In this document: positions 23,239 to 33,800 of the stretch, one piece after another
Position numbering within the stretch: position 1 is the first letter of the stretch
How the letters are laid out: each line of letters opens with the position of its first letter
Source: DASRHD01 sp035485575
Lineage (GTDB): Bacteria; Verrucomicrobiota; Verrucomicrobiia; Opitutales; Opitutaceae
Direction of reading: 5' to 3'
DNA: 64,000 bases
Assembly (NCBI GenBank): GCA_035485575.1
Contig: DATHNW010000034.1
Location: 1 to 64,000, forward strand
The notes under the pieces: generated by a model
Told to the model about the DNA's origin: nothing
The model's input: the letters and a program-made list of their open reading frames with translations, nothing else
Databases searched by the model: none
Program-made: the position numbers and the translations under genes

Positions 23239-25854
23239 TCATGGCTTGGCCTCCGGCGGCAGGTAACGCGCCAGCCGCGCCTGCGCGAGCGCTTCACCCG
23301 GCAGCTGGTAACGCCCGATGAGCAGCCAGGCCTCGCGCGCCTGCTCCAGTTTTTGCTGCTGTTCCAATGAATTGCCGAGCTCCAGCAGCGCGCGGCTCAT
23401 CCAGTAGCGGCCGGTCGCGCCGAGTTCGGCGGCCTTGGTTCCGTCGCGCAAAAATTCGTCAACCAGCCGCCACCACGTCGTACGCGCGTCGTCCGGCTTG
23501 CCGCGTTGCACCTGCAGGAGCCCGAGCCGGCAGCCGGCCTCGACCCGCAGTTCCACCGGTGCGTCCGGCCGGTCCTGCAGGCTCTCATAAATCGCCGCGG
23601 CGCTCTCGGCATGCGCCGGATCGTTCGTCGCCTGCGCGCTGTGACAGGCCGCCAGGGCCATCCGCGCGACCAGCGCATCCGGATGCTGGGCGTAGTTGTT
23701 AACCAGATACTCATAGGCCTGCTGCGCCGGCCCGAAGCGGTTCAATTTACGGAACAGATCGCCCTGCTTCAGCCGTGCGTAGAAGACCAGATCGTTTTGC
23801 GGATACTTGCTCACCAGCCGTTCAATGATCCGGTTGGCCTCCTCGAGATTGGCGTCCTGCTCGCGCCGCTCGGCGTTGAGCGCGGCGAGATAGAGCGCAT
23901 AGGGCGCATAGTCGCTGGCGGGGAAATCGTCTGCCAGCTTTGTCAGCAGCGCCTGCGCGTCCACCAGGTCGTTGTTGTCCGCATGGAACTTGGCCTCGAT
24001 GATGTAACTGTAAACCGTCGCGTCGCTCTGCGGGAAATCATCGCGCAGTTTTTTCAACAATCCCAGCGCCGCGTCCGTTCGCTGCAATTTGAAATCCGCC
24101 TCCGCCTCCTGCAGCCTTTCCGAGCTGATGACCTGCGTCTTCAGTTCCGCCGGGATGTCCGTGCCACCCGCGCCGGCGAGCGAATCCGCGAGCGCGCCGG
24201 CCAGCTTCAACGCCTGCTCCGACTGCCCCGCCTCGAACGCCAGCCGCGCCTGCAGCCAGGCCATGCGCACACGCAACGCCGCCGGCAGCGCCGCCGCGCC
24301 GGATTCGCCAAGGAGCCGGCCCACGCGCACCAGCGCCACCGCCGTTTGTTCATGCGCTTCCAGCGCCCGCGCCAGGTTCCACTCCGCCTGCCAGCGGTTC
24401 ACCGTGTCAAACGCCGAGTCCTTTGTCATCTGGTCGATCAGGGTCTGGGCCGAATCGAGCCGCCCGGCCTGGATCTCCGCCTGCACCCGCTGGAAAATCA
24501 GCGCGCCGGCATCGATGCCCGCCGGCCGCTCATTCAGCGCCGCGGCGTAGGCATCGGCCGCATTGCCAAAATCACCGGCCCGAAAGCCGGCCTCAGCCAC
24601 GAGCACGCCGAGCTGCGCGTGGGCCTCCCCCGGCGGCAGCGCCGCGCGGGCCTGCGACGCATAGTCAGCCGCCAGCCGGTAGCGCCGCTGCTCCCAGGCC
24701 ACGCCCAGCTGCACGCCGAGCGCCGCGGGCTTGAGCGGCGAGCCGGGGAATTTTTCCAGCAGCATCTGCGCGTCGCCCAGGGCCAGCGCATAGTTTTTGT
24801 CCGCCAGGTTCACCTGCGCGCGGAACAGCAGCAGGTCTTCCAGGATCGGATGCGGCTGTGGCGCCCCGATGAGTTCGTCGAGCAGGCGGCGGAACGCATC
24901 ACGCTCCGCCCCAGGCTGCGCCGCCGCACGGCCCAGCAGTTGCAATGCAATGCGCTGCTTGGCGCGGTCGCTGCCGTTGCGCAAAAGCTCGGTCAGGGCC
25001 CGCCGGCCCGGCTCCGTCTCCGGCCCGGCGATAAAGCCGAGCAGCAGGCGGAAGTCGTCCGTCGTCGCGCGCGCCTCCGGCGGCAACGCCAGCAATTGCC
25101 GCTGCAAGAGCGCCACGGCGTCGATCTTGCGCCCGATCGCATCGAGGGCCACGGCGTATTGCCGCGCATAGCGGTAACCCGTGAGCGTGCCCTGATATTT
25201 GTCCACATTGCGCTGCAGCTCACCCACCAGCGAGTCATTCGGAGCGCCGGCGCGCAACTCGGCTTCCGACTTCGCCAGGGCAAATTGCGCCCGCTGCTGG
25301 TCCGACACCGCCGCCCCGGCCGCCTGGTCGTAAAGCGTCTGCGCCTGCTGGGCGTCACCGGCCGCGTCTGCCAGCTGCCCTTGCAAAAAATAAAACCATC
25401 CACGGTCAGCCGCACCCAACTGCTCCGGCTTCACCACCGCCGCCTCGGCTTTCGCCACCTCGAAGCTTTTCCGCACGGTCGCGATCAGCCCCGCACGCAG
25501 GTGCCACGCCGAATCCCGCCCCGTGACGATTCCCTGCAGCGCCTGTTCCGCCTCGTCCACCCGCCCGTCGTCCAGCAGCGCCGTCGCCAACGAGAGCCCC
25601 AGCGCATTCCGGTCGCCGCCCGGCACCGCGAGCAATCCACGGTAGATCTCCGCCGCCAGCGAGGGCAGGCCCAGCTCCAGCGCATGCTGCGCCGCCTGCT
25701 GCTGGAGCAACAGCTCCGCCGGCGCGGGCCGGACCTCGCCTGCCGAGACCAGCGGAGCCGGCGGGCCACCCGGCAGTGACACGGTTTGTGCACGCGCCAC
25801 CGCCACCGCCGCCAGCGCAGCGAGTCCGGACCACAGGCATTTCGGGAAAAGCAT
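23239..25854 (-). CDS. Secreted tetratricopeptide-repeat protein of the Exb operon
   Basis: 871 aa from the ATG at 25854, chosen because it opens a signal peptide (MLFPKCLWSGLAALAAVAVA, cleavage after ARA). The rest is a long helical solenoid of degenerate TPRs, e.g. LGLPSLAAEIYRGLLAVPGG, and clearer copies near the C-terminus (LVSKYPQNDLVFYARLKQGD). It is probably periplasmic. TPR proteins encoded with ExbB/ExbD/TonB are known as extra parts of some TonB systems. It is the first gene of the operon and is divergent from lemA. The exact partner is unknown. Confidence 0.8.
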   Translation of the reverse strand: MLFPKCLWSGLAALAAVAVARAQTVSLPGGPPAPLVSAGEVRPAPAELLLQQQAAQHALELGLPSLAAEIYRGLLAVPGGDRNALGLSLATALLDDGRVDEAEQALQGIVTGRDSAWHLRAGLIATVRKSFEVAKAEAAVVKPEQLGAADRGWFYFLQGQLADAAGDAQQAQTLYDQAAGAAVSDQQRAQFALAKSEAELRAGAPNDSLVGELQRNVDKYQGTLTGYRYARQYAVALDAIGRKIDAVALLQRQLLALPPEARATTDDFRLLLGFIAGPETEPGRRALTELLRNGSDRAKQRIALQLLGRAAAQPGAERDAFRRLLDELIGAPQPHPILEDLLLFRAQVNLADKNYALALGDAQMLLEKFPGSPLKPAALGVQLGVAWEQRRYRLAADYASQARAALPPGEAHAQLGVLVAEAGFRAGDFGNAADAYAAALNERPAGIDAGALIFQRVQAEIQAGRLDSAQTLIDQMTKDSAFDTVNRWQAEWNLARALEAHEQTAVALVRVGRLLGESGAAALPAALRVRMAWLQARLAFEAGQSEQALKLAGALADSLAGAGGTDIPAELKTQVISSERLQEAEADFKLQRTDAALGLLKKLRDDFPQSDATVYSYIIEAKFHADNNDLVDAQALLTKLADDFPASDYAPYALYLAALNAERREQDANLEEANRIIERLVSKYPQNDLVFYARLKQGDLFRKLNRFGPAQQAYEYLVNNYAQHPDALVARMALAACHSAQATNDPAHAESAAAIYESLQDRPDAPVELRVEAGCRLGLLQVQRGKPDDARTTWWRLVDEFLRDGTKAAELGATGRYWMSRALLELGNSLEQQQKLEQAREAWLLIGRYQLPGEALAQARLARYLPPEAKP

Positions 25855-25995
25855 GGAGACACGCGACGATGTCCACCGGGCGCGCCGGGGCAAGCCCGCG
25901 CGTGGAAACAAAGCCTCGTCTTGTAATCAGTTCCGTCTGGCCCCCATCGGTTCCCTCGGCACACTGGCCGTGTTTCCTTTATAACCAAAAATCAT

Positions 25996-26598
25996 ATGAA
26001 CGCCGCCCTCATCACCCTGCTCGTTCTCCTCGCCCTCATCGTCATCGCCGGCTTGTGGATCGCGGGCATCTACAACTCCCTCGTCGCCCTTCGCAACCGC
26101 TTCAAAAACGCCTTCGCGCAGATCGACGTCCAGCTCAAGCGCCGCTACGACCTCATCCCCAACCTCGTCGAGACCGCCAAGGGCTACCTCAAGCACGAGC
26201 ACGAGACCCTCGAGGACGTCATCAAGGCCCGCAATATCGCCTACACCGCCTCGCAATCCGCCGCCGCCAACCCGGCCGACGCCGGGGCGGTCAAAAGCCT
26301 CCTCTCCGCCGAGTCCGGCCTCACCGGTGCGCTCAGCCGCCTCATGGTCGTCTCCGAGCAGTACCCCGACCTCAAGGCCAACCAGAACATGATGCAGCTC
26401 ACGGAGGAGCTCACCTCGACCGAGAACAAGATCTCGTTCGCCCGCCAGGCCTACAACGACTCCGTCATGGGCTACAACACCACGCGCCAGACCTTCCCCA
26501 ACGTGGTTTTCGCGGGCATGTTCGGCTTCACCGACGCACAGCTTTTCCAGATCGACGACGCCACCGAGCGCAATGCGCCGAAGGTGAGCTTCAACTGA
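25996..26598 (+). CDS. lemA: LemA family membrane protein
   Basis: 200 aa. An N-terminal membrane helix (about residues 4-24) is followed by the LemA signature RNRFKNAFAQIDVQLKRRYD and LIPNLVETAKGYLKHE, then a long helical domain. The biochemical role of LemA is not settled. It heads a plus-strand set with an SdpI-like protein and an M48 protease, a pairing common for LemA. A TATAAC box (25980-25985) ends only 10 nt before the ATG with no Shine-Dalgarno sequence, so the mRNA may be nearly leaderless. Confidence 0.93.
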   Translation: MNAALITLLVLLALIVIAGLWIAGIYNSLVALRNRFKNAFAQIDVQLKRRYDLIPNLVETAKGYLKHEHETLEDVIKARNIAYTASQSAAANPADAGAVKSLLSAESGLTGALSRLMVVSEQYPDLKANQNMMQLTEELTSTENKISFARQAYNDSVMGYNTTRQTFPNVVFAGMFGFTDAQLFQIDDATERNAPKVSFN

Positions 26599-26632
26599 GT
26601 CCGGCCCCGCGCCTTCAACTGACCAGGGACCC

Positions 26633-26968
26633 ATGAATCCCGTCGCCCTCACGCATTTCATCGCGGGCCTCGTCATGATCGCCGTGTCCCTCCCGCTGAT
26701 CAAACGGAAGGTCAAAATGAACCCCTGGTACGGCATCAGGATTCCCGCGGCCTTCGAGTCCGAGCAGCGGTGGCTGGAAATCAACGAATACGGCGGGCGC
26801 CTGCTTTTGCGCTGCGGCGTCCTCATCGCCATTGTCGCCAGTCCCGAGTTTTTTCTCCGTGAGGCATATTTGGCGGCCTATGCACTGGCTGCCTCCGCGC
26901 TCATCGTGCTGGCCCTCGGCCTGACGATCGGGAATATCTTCCGCCACGCCCGCCGCACCAAATCCTGA
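26633..26968 (+). CDS. SdpI/YhfL-type small membrane protein
   Basis: 111 aa with membrane helices at about residues 7-23, 57-70 and 78-98, and the characteristic motif MNPWYGIRIPAAFESEQRWL between the first two. The motif is that of the SdpI family, whose founding member gives immunity to a killing factor in Bacillus. Most members have unknown roles. It lies 34 nt after lemA and 64 nt before the M48 gene. Confidence 0.8.
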   Translation: MNPVALTHFIAGLVMIAVSLPLIKRKVKMNPWYGIRIPAAFESEQRWLEINEYGGRLLLRCGVLIAIVASPEFFLREAYLAAYALAASALIVLALGLTIGNIFRHARRTKS

Positions 26969-27032
26969 CCGGAGCCCGGGGCGGGATTGCGCGCCGTCCG
27001 CCTCGCTCCCTTTCATCACCGGAAAATTTTCC

Positions 27033-29006
27033 ATGGATTTCTTTGAAGCCCAGGCCCGCGCCAAAAAGCGCACGAACCGGCTCGTCGTGCTCTTCGCGCT
27101 CGCCGTGCTCGGCACCATCGCCGCCGGTTATTTCTCGGCGATCCTTGTCCTCAGCCAGACGCAGGGCCGCGCCAGCCGTCATCGTGATTATTACGGCAAT
27201 TACGACGCCGATGAGGCGGCGCGCCCCCTCGCCCTCTGGCAGCCCAACGTCTTTGCCGGCGTGGCCCTGGGCACACTCGCGATCGTCGGCTGCGCCTCGC
27301 TCTACAAGTGGGCCTCGTTGCGCCAGGGCGGCAGCGCCGTCGCCGAGATGGTCGGCGGCCGGCGCATCGAGGCCGGTTCGGCCGAGCCGGCCGAACGCCG
27401 CCTGCTCAATGTCGTTGAGGAAATGGCCATCGCCGCCGGCCTGCCCATGCCCGCCGTTTACGTGCTCGACGACGAGGAGGGCATCAACGCCTTCGCCGCC
27501 GGCCTCACCACCGCCGACGCCGTCGTTACGGTCACCCGCGGCACGCTCGACAAGCTCACGCGCGACGAACTGCAGGGCGTCATCGGCCACGAGTTCAGCC
27601 ACATCCTCAACGGCGACATGCGGCTCAACCTCCAGCTCGCCGCAATCATCTTCGGCATCCTCGTCATCGGCCTGCTCGGCCGCGGCATCCTGCACGGCAT
27701 GTTCTACACCCGCTCGCGCGGCGACCGCAAAGGCGGCGGCATGGCGGTCATCCTTGTCATCGGCCTCGCGCTGATGCTCATCGGCTATGTCGGTTACTTC
27801 TTCGGCCGGCTCATCCAGGCCGCGGTCTCGCGCCAGCGCGAATTCCTGGCCGACGCGTCCAGCATCCAGTTTACGCGCAATCCCGCCGGCATCGGCGGCG
27901 CGCTCAAAAAAATCGGCGGCTACGCGCTCGGCTCCTCGCTCGACACCCATCGCGCCGCCGAGATCGGCCATTTCTTCTTTGCCCAGGCCTTCACCTCGTC
28001 GTTCGCGACCGTCTGGGCCACGCACCCGCCGCTGGGCGAGCGCATCCGCGCCATTGATGAGCGGTGGGATGGGAAATTTTTTGACCCGCCGCAGAAGGTG
28101 GACATCGAGCATGAGGCGTTTTCGCAGAAAATGCAGCCGGTGCCCGCGCGGGCCATGCCGGCGCCGCCGCTGCTGTCCTCGCCGCACAACCCGCAATCCG
28201 TCGTCGCCACCATCGGCACGCTCACCGCCGCCGCCATCGCGGGCGCGCAAACCCTGCTCGATGGCCTGCCCTCGCCGCTGCTGGCCGCGGCCCGCGATGC
28301 GCACCAGTCACCGGCCCTCATCTACGGACTGCTCCTCGATGCCGACGCCGGCGTGCGCGAACAGCAGCGCGGTATTGTCGCCTCGCGCGCCGGGGCCGAG
28401 ACCGTGCAGGTGCTCGATGCCCTCGCCCCCGCCCTCGCCGCGATCGGTCCCGCGCAAAAGCTCCCGCTGGTGCAGCTCGCCCTGCCCGCGCTGCACCAGC
28501 TCCCGCCGACGGCGCTCGATCCGTTTTTCGACACGCTCGACCAGCTGGTGCACGCCGACGGCCGGGTGGACACCTTCGAGTTCGCGCTGCAAAAGATCCT
28601 GCGCCGCAACCTCGCTCTCGCGCGGCAGCCCGCCGGGCCCGGCCAGCAGATTTTTTCCTTCGAGGCTCTGGCCGGCGAAATTTCCCTTGTGCTCAGCACA
28701 CTCGCGCATGCGTCCAGCGAGGATGAGCGCGCCGCCTCGCAGGCCTTCGGTGCCGGCGCCTCGCAGCTCAGGATGCTCGAGGGCAAGCTCTCTTTCCTCC
28801 CCTCCGGCGCCTGCGCCCCCGAGCAGCTCGACACCGCGCTCGACCGCCTGGCCCTTGCCTCGCTGCCCATCAAACAGCGCCTGGTCACCGCCGCGGCGCA
28901 TGTCGTGAGCGCCGACGGGGTCATCCTGGTGGCCGAGGCCGAACTGCTCCGCGCGGTATCCGCCATGTTGGATGTGCCCATGCCGCCGCTGACGGCCACC
29001 GCCTGA
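27033..29006 (+). CDS. M48 family (HtpX-like) membrane metalloprotease with C-terminal extension
   Basis: 657 aa. Two N-terminal membrane helices (about 17-40 and 72-92) precede the zinc motif HEFSH at residues 186-190, followed by ILNGDMRLNL. A helix pair near 203-255 and the downstream segment QREFLADASSIQFTRNP supply the third zinc ligand region. The HtpX-like part ends near residue 340. About 300 further residues are Ala-rich helices, including LDQLVHADGRVDTFEFALQK, reminiscent of TerB-like domains. HtpX proteins degrade misfolded membrane proteins. It follows lemA and the SdpI-like gene. Confidence 0.88.
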   Translation: MDFFEAQARAKKRTNRLVVLFALAVLGTIAAGYFSAILVLSQTQGRASRHRDYYGNYDADEAARPLALWQPNVFAGVALGTLAIVGCASLYKWASLRQGGSAVAEMVGGRRIEAGSAEPAERRLLNVVEEMAIAAGLPMPAVYVLDDEEGINAFAAGLTTADAVVTVTRGTLDKLTRDELQGVIGHEFSHILNGDMRLNLQLAAIIFGILVIGLLGRGILHGMFYTRSRGDRKGGGMAVILVIGLALMLIGYVGYFFGRLIQAAVSRQREFLADASSIQFTRNPAGIGGALKKIGGYALGSSLDTHRAAEIGHFFFAQAFTSSFATVWATHPPLGERIRAIDERWDGKFFDPPQKVDIEHEAFSQKMQPVPARAMPAPPLLSSPHNPQSVVATIGTLTAAAIAGAQTLLDGLPSPLLAAARDAHQSPALIYGLLLDADAGVREQQRGIVASRAGAETVQVLDALAPALAAIGPAQKLPLVQLALPALHQLPPTALDPFFDTLDQLVHADGRVDTFEFALQKILRRNLALARQPAGPGQQIFSFEALAGEISLVLSTLAHASSEDERAASQAFGAGASQLRMLEGKLSFLPSGACAPEQLDTALDRLALASLPIKQRLVTAAAHVVSADGVILVAEAELLRAVSAMLDVPMPPLTATA

Positions 29007-29139
29007 GCGAGTGCCATTTTTGCCCGCTTTCGCGTGCAGGCGGTAAAAACGACGTCAACGTTCGTCAAACTCTGTTCAATTTAACTCCCTGTGCTGCAAA
29101 AACATTGCCTCGCCCGGCCCCCCCGCCAAAACCCCGCGC

Positions 29140-30033
29140 ATGAGTGCTGTTACATCCATCTGGGTATTTATATTATTCATATTCGCTTACCTCGGCACCG
29201 TGGCTACGCTCTGGATCTGGCGCATCAACCGCCGGCGTGAGCGTCCGCCCGTTTCTGAAAAGCTGCTCCGCGGCCCGGGCGAAGGCCTCCGCCGCCGTCT
29301 CGAAAAACTCGACGACCACCTCCTGCTCGGCCTCGCCGGCTGCGCCATTGTCCCGGGGCTTTTGCTCTGGGGCGGTTTGGTGCTTTCCGGTCACATGGCG
29401 CCCACAGCGTGGCGCGAGGTCGTGTTCGTCTCCTCGCTGGTGCTGTTTGTCGCCACGTTGGCCGGCTGCGGCTGGTGGCTCATGTACACGCTCACCCTGC
29501 GGCGCGACTGCCACCTCGGCCTGTATGGTGAAAAGGCCGTCGCCGAGGCGCTGATGCCGCTCATGACCGAGGGCTATCATATCTTTCACGACGTGCCGTG
29601 CGAATATGGCGAGACCAAGTTCAACATCGATCACATCGTCATCGGTCCCAGCGGCGTCTTCTGCATCGAGACCAAGACCCGCCGCAAGCGCCGTCCCATC
29701 GGCGGCCGCAAGGAGCATGAGATCGTCTTCGACGGCGAACAGCTCATCTATCCGTGGGGCGAGGACAACCACGGCCTTGCGCAGACGCGCAAGCACGCCG
29801 AGTGGCTCACACAGTGGATCTACCAGCTCATCGGCGAGCGCCTGCTCATCACGCCGGTGCTGGTTTTCCCCGGCTGGTGGGTGAGCACGACCACCCTGCG
29901 CGACCTGAAGGTTTTAAACCCCAAGCAGCTCGGCGCCATCATCCACAGCGACGCCCCGCCCATCCTCAGCCCGAAACAAATCGACCTTGTCACCCGCCAG
30001 CTCGACGCGCGCTGCCGCGACGTGGAATTCTGA
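29140..30033 (+). CDS. NERD-domain membrane protein
   Basis: 297 aa. There are three hydrophobic helices (about residues 5-26, 61-82 and 90-110), then a NERD domain with GLYGEKAVAEALMPL, FNIDHIVIGPSGVFCIETKT and LVFPGWWV. The Asp and the Glu-x-Lys of IDHIV...IETKT fit the nuclease-like fold of NERD. Whether it cuts nucleic acid is unknown. It is 133 nt after the M48 gene and converges on msrA across a hairpin. Confidence 0.82.
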   Translation: MSAVTSIWVFILFIFAYLGTVATLWIWRINRRRERPPVSEKLLRGPGEGLRRRLEKLDDHLLLGLAGCAIVPGLLLWGGLVLSGHMAPTAWREVVFVSSLVLFVATLAGCGWWLMYTLTLRRDCHLGLYGEKAVAEALMPLMTEGYHIFHDVPCEYGETKFNIDHIVIGPSGVFCIETKTRRKRRPIGGRKEHEIVFDGEQLIYPWGEDNHGLAQTRKHAEWLTQWIYQLIGERLLITPVLVFPGWWVSTTTLRDLKVLNPKQLGAIIHSDAPPILSPKQIDLVTRQLDARCRDVEF

Positions 30034-30062
30034 GGCGCATCACGATCAGCTTACCGCCAGGA

Positions 30063-30102
30063 CGCAGGGAAAGAACCCGGCCGCCGGCCAGCTTTCCCTG
30101 CG
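30063..30102. terminator. Hairpin between convergent NERD and msrA genes
   Basis: Perfect 11-bp inverted repeat CGCAGGGAAAG/CTTTCCCTGCG around an 18-nt GC-rich centre that itself can pair (CCGG/CCGG). There is no T tract on either side, so it may stop or protect both transcripts by structure rather than act as a classic terminator. Confidence 0.4.
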
Positions 30103-30132
30103 CTTCCGATCCTTGGCCGCGCGGTGTTAAAG

Positions 30133-30723
30133 TCACTTCCCCTGCACTTCGGGCAGCTTCTTCAGCTTGTCGATTTTCGGACCGATCACCATGACGCAGT
30201 AGCCCCGGTGCGGGTGCTTTTCGAAGTAATCCTGGTGATAGTCCTCCGCCGGCCAGAACTTGGCCAGCGGCACGATTTCCGTCGTAATCGGATAATGGAA
30301 ATTTTTCTGCGCCTCGGCCTTTGATTTTTCGGCGGCGGCTTTTTGGGCCTCGTCCCCGTACAGGATGATCGAGCGGTACTGCGTGCCCTCGTCGTCGCCC
30401 TGGCCGCCGACCTGTGTCGGATCGTGCACGTGCCAGAAATATTCGAGCAATTTCTCGAGCGAAGTCTGGGCCGGATCGTAATCGATCTTAATGACCTCGG
30501 CGTGGCCGGTGGTGCCGCTGCAGACGTCCTCGTAAGTGGGGTTCTTGTAGTTGCCGCCCGCGTAGCCGCAGGTGACGTGTTTCACGCCGGGCAGAAGCTT
30601 GTAGGCGGCATCGGTGCACCAGAAACAGCCGCCGCCCAGGACGATCGATTCGGTTTTGGGTTCATCCGCATTCATGGATAAGGACATCGCGCAAAATACG
30701 AGGAGCAGGACGGAGGTTTTCAT
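30133..30723 (-). CDS. msrA: Peptide-methionine (S)-S-oxide reductase, exported form
   Basis: 196 aa. It has a signal-peptide-like start (MKTSVLLLVFCAMSLSMNA). The MsrA domain has the catalytic GGGCFWC motif at residues 30-36, CGYAGGNYKNPTYEDVC and a C-terminal HQDYFEKHPHRGYC. The enzyme reduces methionine-S-sulfoxide in proteins. The leader implies a periplasmic role in repairing oxidised envelope proteins. The additional cysteines (VCSG and GYC) could serve as resolving thiols. Confidence 0.93.
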   Translation of the reverse strand: MKTSVLLLVFCAMSLSMNADEPKTESIVLGGGCFWCTDAAYKLLPGVKHVTCGYAGGNYKNPTYEDVCSGTTGHAEVIKIDYDPAQTSLEKLLEYFWHVHDPTQVGGQGDDEGTQYRSIILYGDEAQKAAAEKSKAEAQKNFHYPITTEIVPLAKFWPAEDYHQDYFEKHPHRGYCVMVIGPKIDKLKKLPEVQGK

Positions 30724-30859
30724 GGAAGGAAAATCGTTTCACGCTAGGATTGGTGGACGCATGGATGGGAGCCGACAGAGGAAGAATTATTCCCGGTGGT
30801 TTTGGCGCAGGCGGTACAAATGCCGGCCAGACCTTCCGACGCAGGGGAGCCGGAGCGGA

Positions 30860-33800
30860 TCATTTCAGGTGCAGCGTCACCCGGGGCGCGGATGGCACGG
30901 GCGCGGTACCGGGTCCGGTATCGGTAAGGAAGACTCGCTCGGTGGGCACGCCTTGCGCGATGAGATAATCCTTCACGCCCTGGGCACGGGCGGCGGCGAG
31001 CTGGCGAAGATCGTCGTCGCCGATGGGCAGCTGGGCGGCGAGGCGCTCCATCATTTCCGCCGGTTGGATGATGACGCGAGACGGAGGCACAGGATTTTCG
31101 CCGGCCGGAGGCGGCGCGGGGGTCGAAACGGCCTCCGCCGGTTGTTTCTCGTCCGGCGCGGGGGATTTCTTAGGCCCACCCCGGAAGAAATCGATGATGC
31201 GCCCAAACAGCGAGGGTTGCGGCGCCGCGGAATTGTCGGATCCGGCTTTGGACACAGACTTGGCCGCGGGCGTTCGCGAATAGTCGTGCCCGGGACCAGG
31301 CGGGGCCGGCGGGGCCGTATTCTGTAAATTTCGCGGCGGCGGAAAAGTGGTGAAATACAGCGTGGTGAGGACCTGGTTGAACTCCTCGGGCGCGACTTGC
31401 AGCTGGTCGAGCGGCGGAAGCTGCGAGTCGGTATTGGAGTGCGACCTCCAGATTTTAGCGCGGATGAGCTGCGTGAGTTTTTGTTTCTGCAGGACGGGCG
31501 TGTCGCCGTCGGCATCGGCCGCGCCCGTGAGGTCGAGGTTGAGCCCCGGACGCGCGACCAGGGCGCGGACGATGACATCAAGCTTTGAGGTTTCTGTCGC
31601 CGTCAGCGTACTCACGCCCGGCGCAAAATCGATTTGATCGAGCTGCTGGCTGCCGCCGCCAAACATGGAGCCCAGCACCGCGAACGGCGCGGTGGCGGCC
31701 TTGGTGAGGAGGTTGACGATGACACGGAGGACGACGCGGCCAACCCGGAAATCCGGATCGTCGAGGCGGCCCTGGACGGGAAGGTCGATGACGATTTTCC
31801 CGCTGCTATCCTTCAGCAGCGCGATGGCGAGACGGACGGGAAGGCCGGTGGCATCGGGGCTGCTGGTTTTTTCCCCGAGCGTGAACTGGTTGAGCGTGGC
31901 GACGTTCTGGCTGTCGAGGCGGCGTTGCGCGAGGCGAACCTTGAGGTCGAGCGAGAGGTTGCCCTGCGCGAGCGCATAGCCGGCGTATTTGCCGACGTAG
32001 GTGCCGGCGGGCACGAGATCCACGGCGGCACAGGTGACGGTCAGGTCGGTCGACGCATCGCTGCCGAATGGGTTGATCTGGCCGGCAATGGCCACGGGCG
32101 AAGAGTTGTCCACCATGGCCCGGAGATCGACGTCGGCATGGGCGTAATCGGCGGAGGAGAGGCCGGCGAGGGATCCGGCGATCTGGTTGATCGCGATGCG
32201 GGCATTGGGCTCGATTGACCGGTCGGCCAGCACCAGCGTGCCGTCGGCCAGCATGACATGGCCGATGGTGATTTTGGGTGCCGGCGATGCGGCGGCTTTT
32301 TCAGCGGAATTCTGGCCCTCCGCGGCCGGCTCGCTCCGCAGAACCGCGGCGAGATTGGTCGTGCCATCGCGATGAACCGTGAAATGAAAGGAAGGCTCGC
32401 TGAGCGAAACCTGCGCAATGTTCAGCCCCAGCGGCGCGGAGGTGAAATCGAGCTGCTTCAAGCCCAGCGAAACTAGACTCGCGAAGTCTTCCCCCGCGGC
32501 CGCGTCAACCGTGATGACACGATCCACCCCGGCATCACCATGAAAGGCGATCGAAGGCTTGGCGTCCGCGCCGGTGGCGAAGGTGAACTGGCCGTGCGCC
32601 GAGGCCGTGCCTTGCGCGATGCGGAGATCGACAAACGGCTCGATGTAGGGGCTGGCGCCCGCCAGCGGAAAGTCGGTGAGGTCCACCGCAAGGTCGGCGT
32701 GAAGCGGCGAAAGGGCGAAGGTGCCGCCGAGGTTGAGCGCGCCCTGTGGGGCGAAACGCAGCGCGAGCTTGAAGGGTACCGGCGGCGCAGAGGGCGCGAG
32801 GGAAAGATTTTGTGCGGAAAGGTCGAGCGATGCGATGGTGTTGTGCGCCGGACGCGGCGTGGTGGCATCGTCAAATGCCAGCGCCAGGCCGTGGACTTCC
32901 AGGCTCGCCAGAGAAACATCCAGCGGGCCAGCGGGGGCCGGCGCGGCGGCAGCTTGCGCCGAGACGGGAGTTCCACCGTTCGCCGGCGGCATGAACATCG
33001 TGACGAGGTTGAAGGTGCCGTCGGCGGCGCGTTGCAGGGCAACCTGACCGCCGGTCAATGCAAACTTGGCGAGGGAAATTTTCAGCGGCGCGAGCGAGGC
33101 GTTGAGGCCGGTGAGGTCGACAGCCGGCAGGGCGAGCACGGGCGCGGCGATGCCCTGCGGCGCAAGCTGGAGGCCATGCAGATGCAGCTCGCCGCCGGTG
33201 AGTTTCATCACCCGTGGCTCGACGCTGAGGTCGAGTTCGTAATGACCGGCAACATCCAGCGTGCCGGCGAGGACCTCCCCCCGCATGGCACCGGCATAAT
33301 AAGGGGCGTATTTCTTGAGTGCGATCTGGCCGAGCGTAAATTCGCCGGCCGAGCGCAACGGGTCGGCGGAGAGCGTGCCGCGCCAGTGCAACGCTTCGCC
33401 GGACTCGGTCGAGGCGGTGAATTCATACGGGGCGCCGGGCGCCGGCGCGGTGGAGAAATCCTTCAGCGAAAAGCTGAGCGGGCCCAGCTCGGTCGCGAAA
33501 TCCTGCGCCCGGCTGTGGTCGGCAAAGGCGAAGCGCGCCTGCGTGACGGCGAGCTGGCCGATGACCAGCGGCCGAGGCCTGGCGGGCGGCGCCACCGGCT
33601 TTTCCGCGGACGGCGCGAGCAGGTCGGAAATGTTGAGCGTGCCGTCCTTGCGAACCTCCAGGCGCGCCGTGGGCGCGTCGACGGAGATTTCCTGAAAGAT
33701 CCACTTGCCGGCCAAGAACGACCAGGAGTCGAAGTTGACGTAAAGGCGTTCGCAGCCAAAGAGCAGCCGGCCATCGGGGTCGTTGATGGCGAGGCCGTCG

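Noticed and set aside
23506..25779. 757-codon plus-strand open frame opposite the TPR gene
   Set aside because: Arg/Gln/His-rich translation without domain signals. The minus-strand TPR protein has a signal peptide and repeat structure and fits the operon.
29007..29055. Terminator after the M48 gene (TTTTTGCCCGC...GGCGGTAAAAA)
   Set aside because: The arms do not pair without several mismatches, so it was not listed as a terminator.
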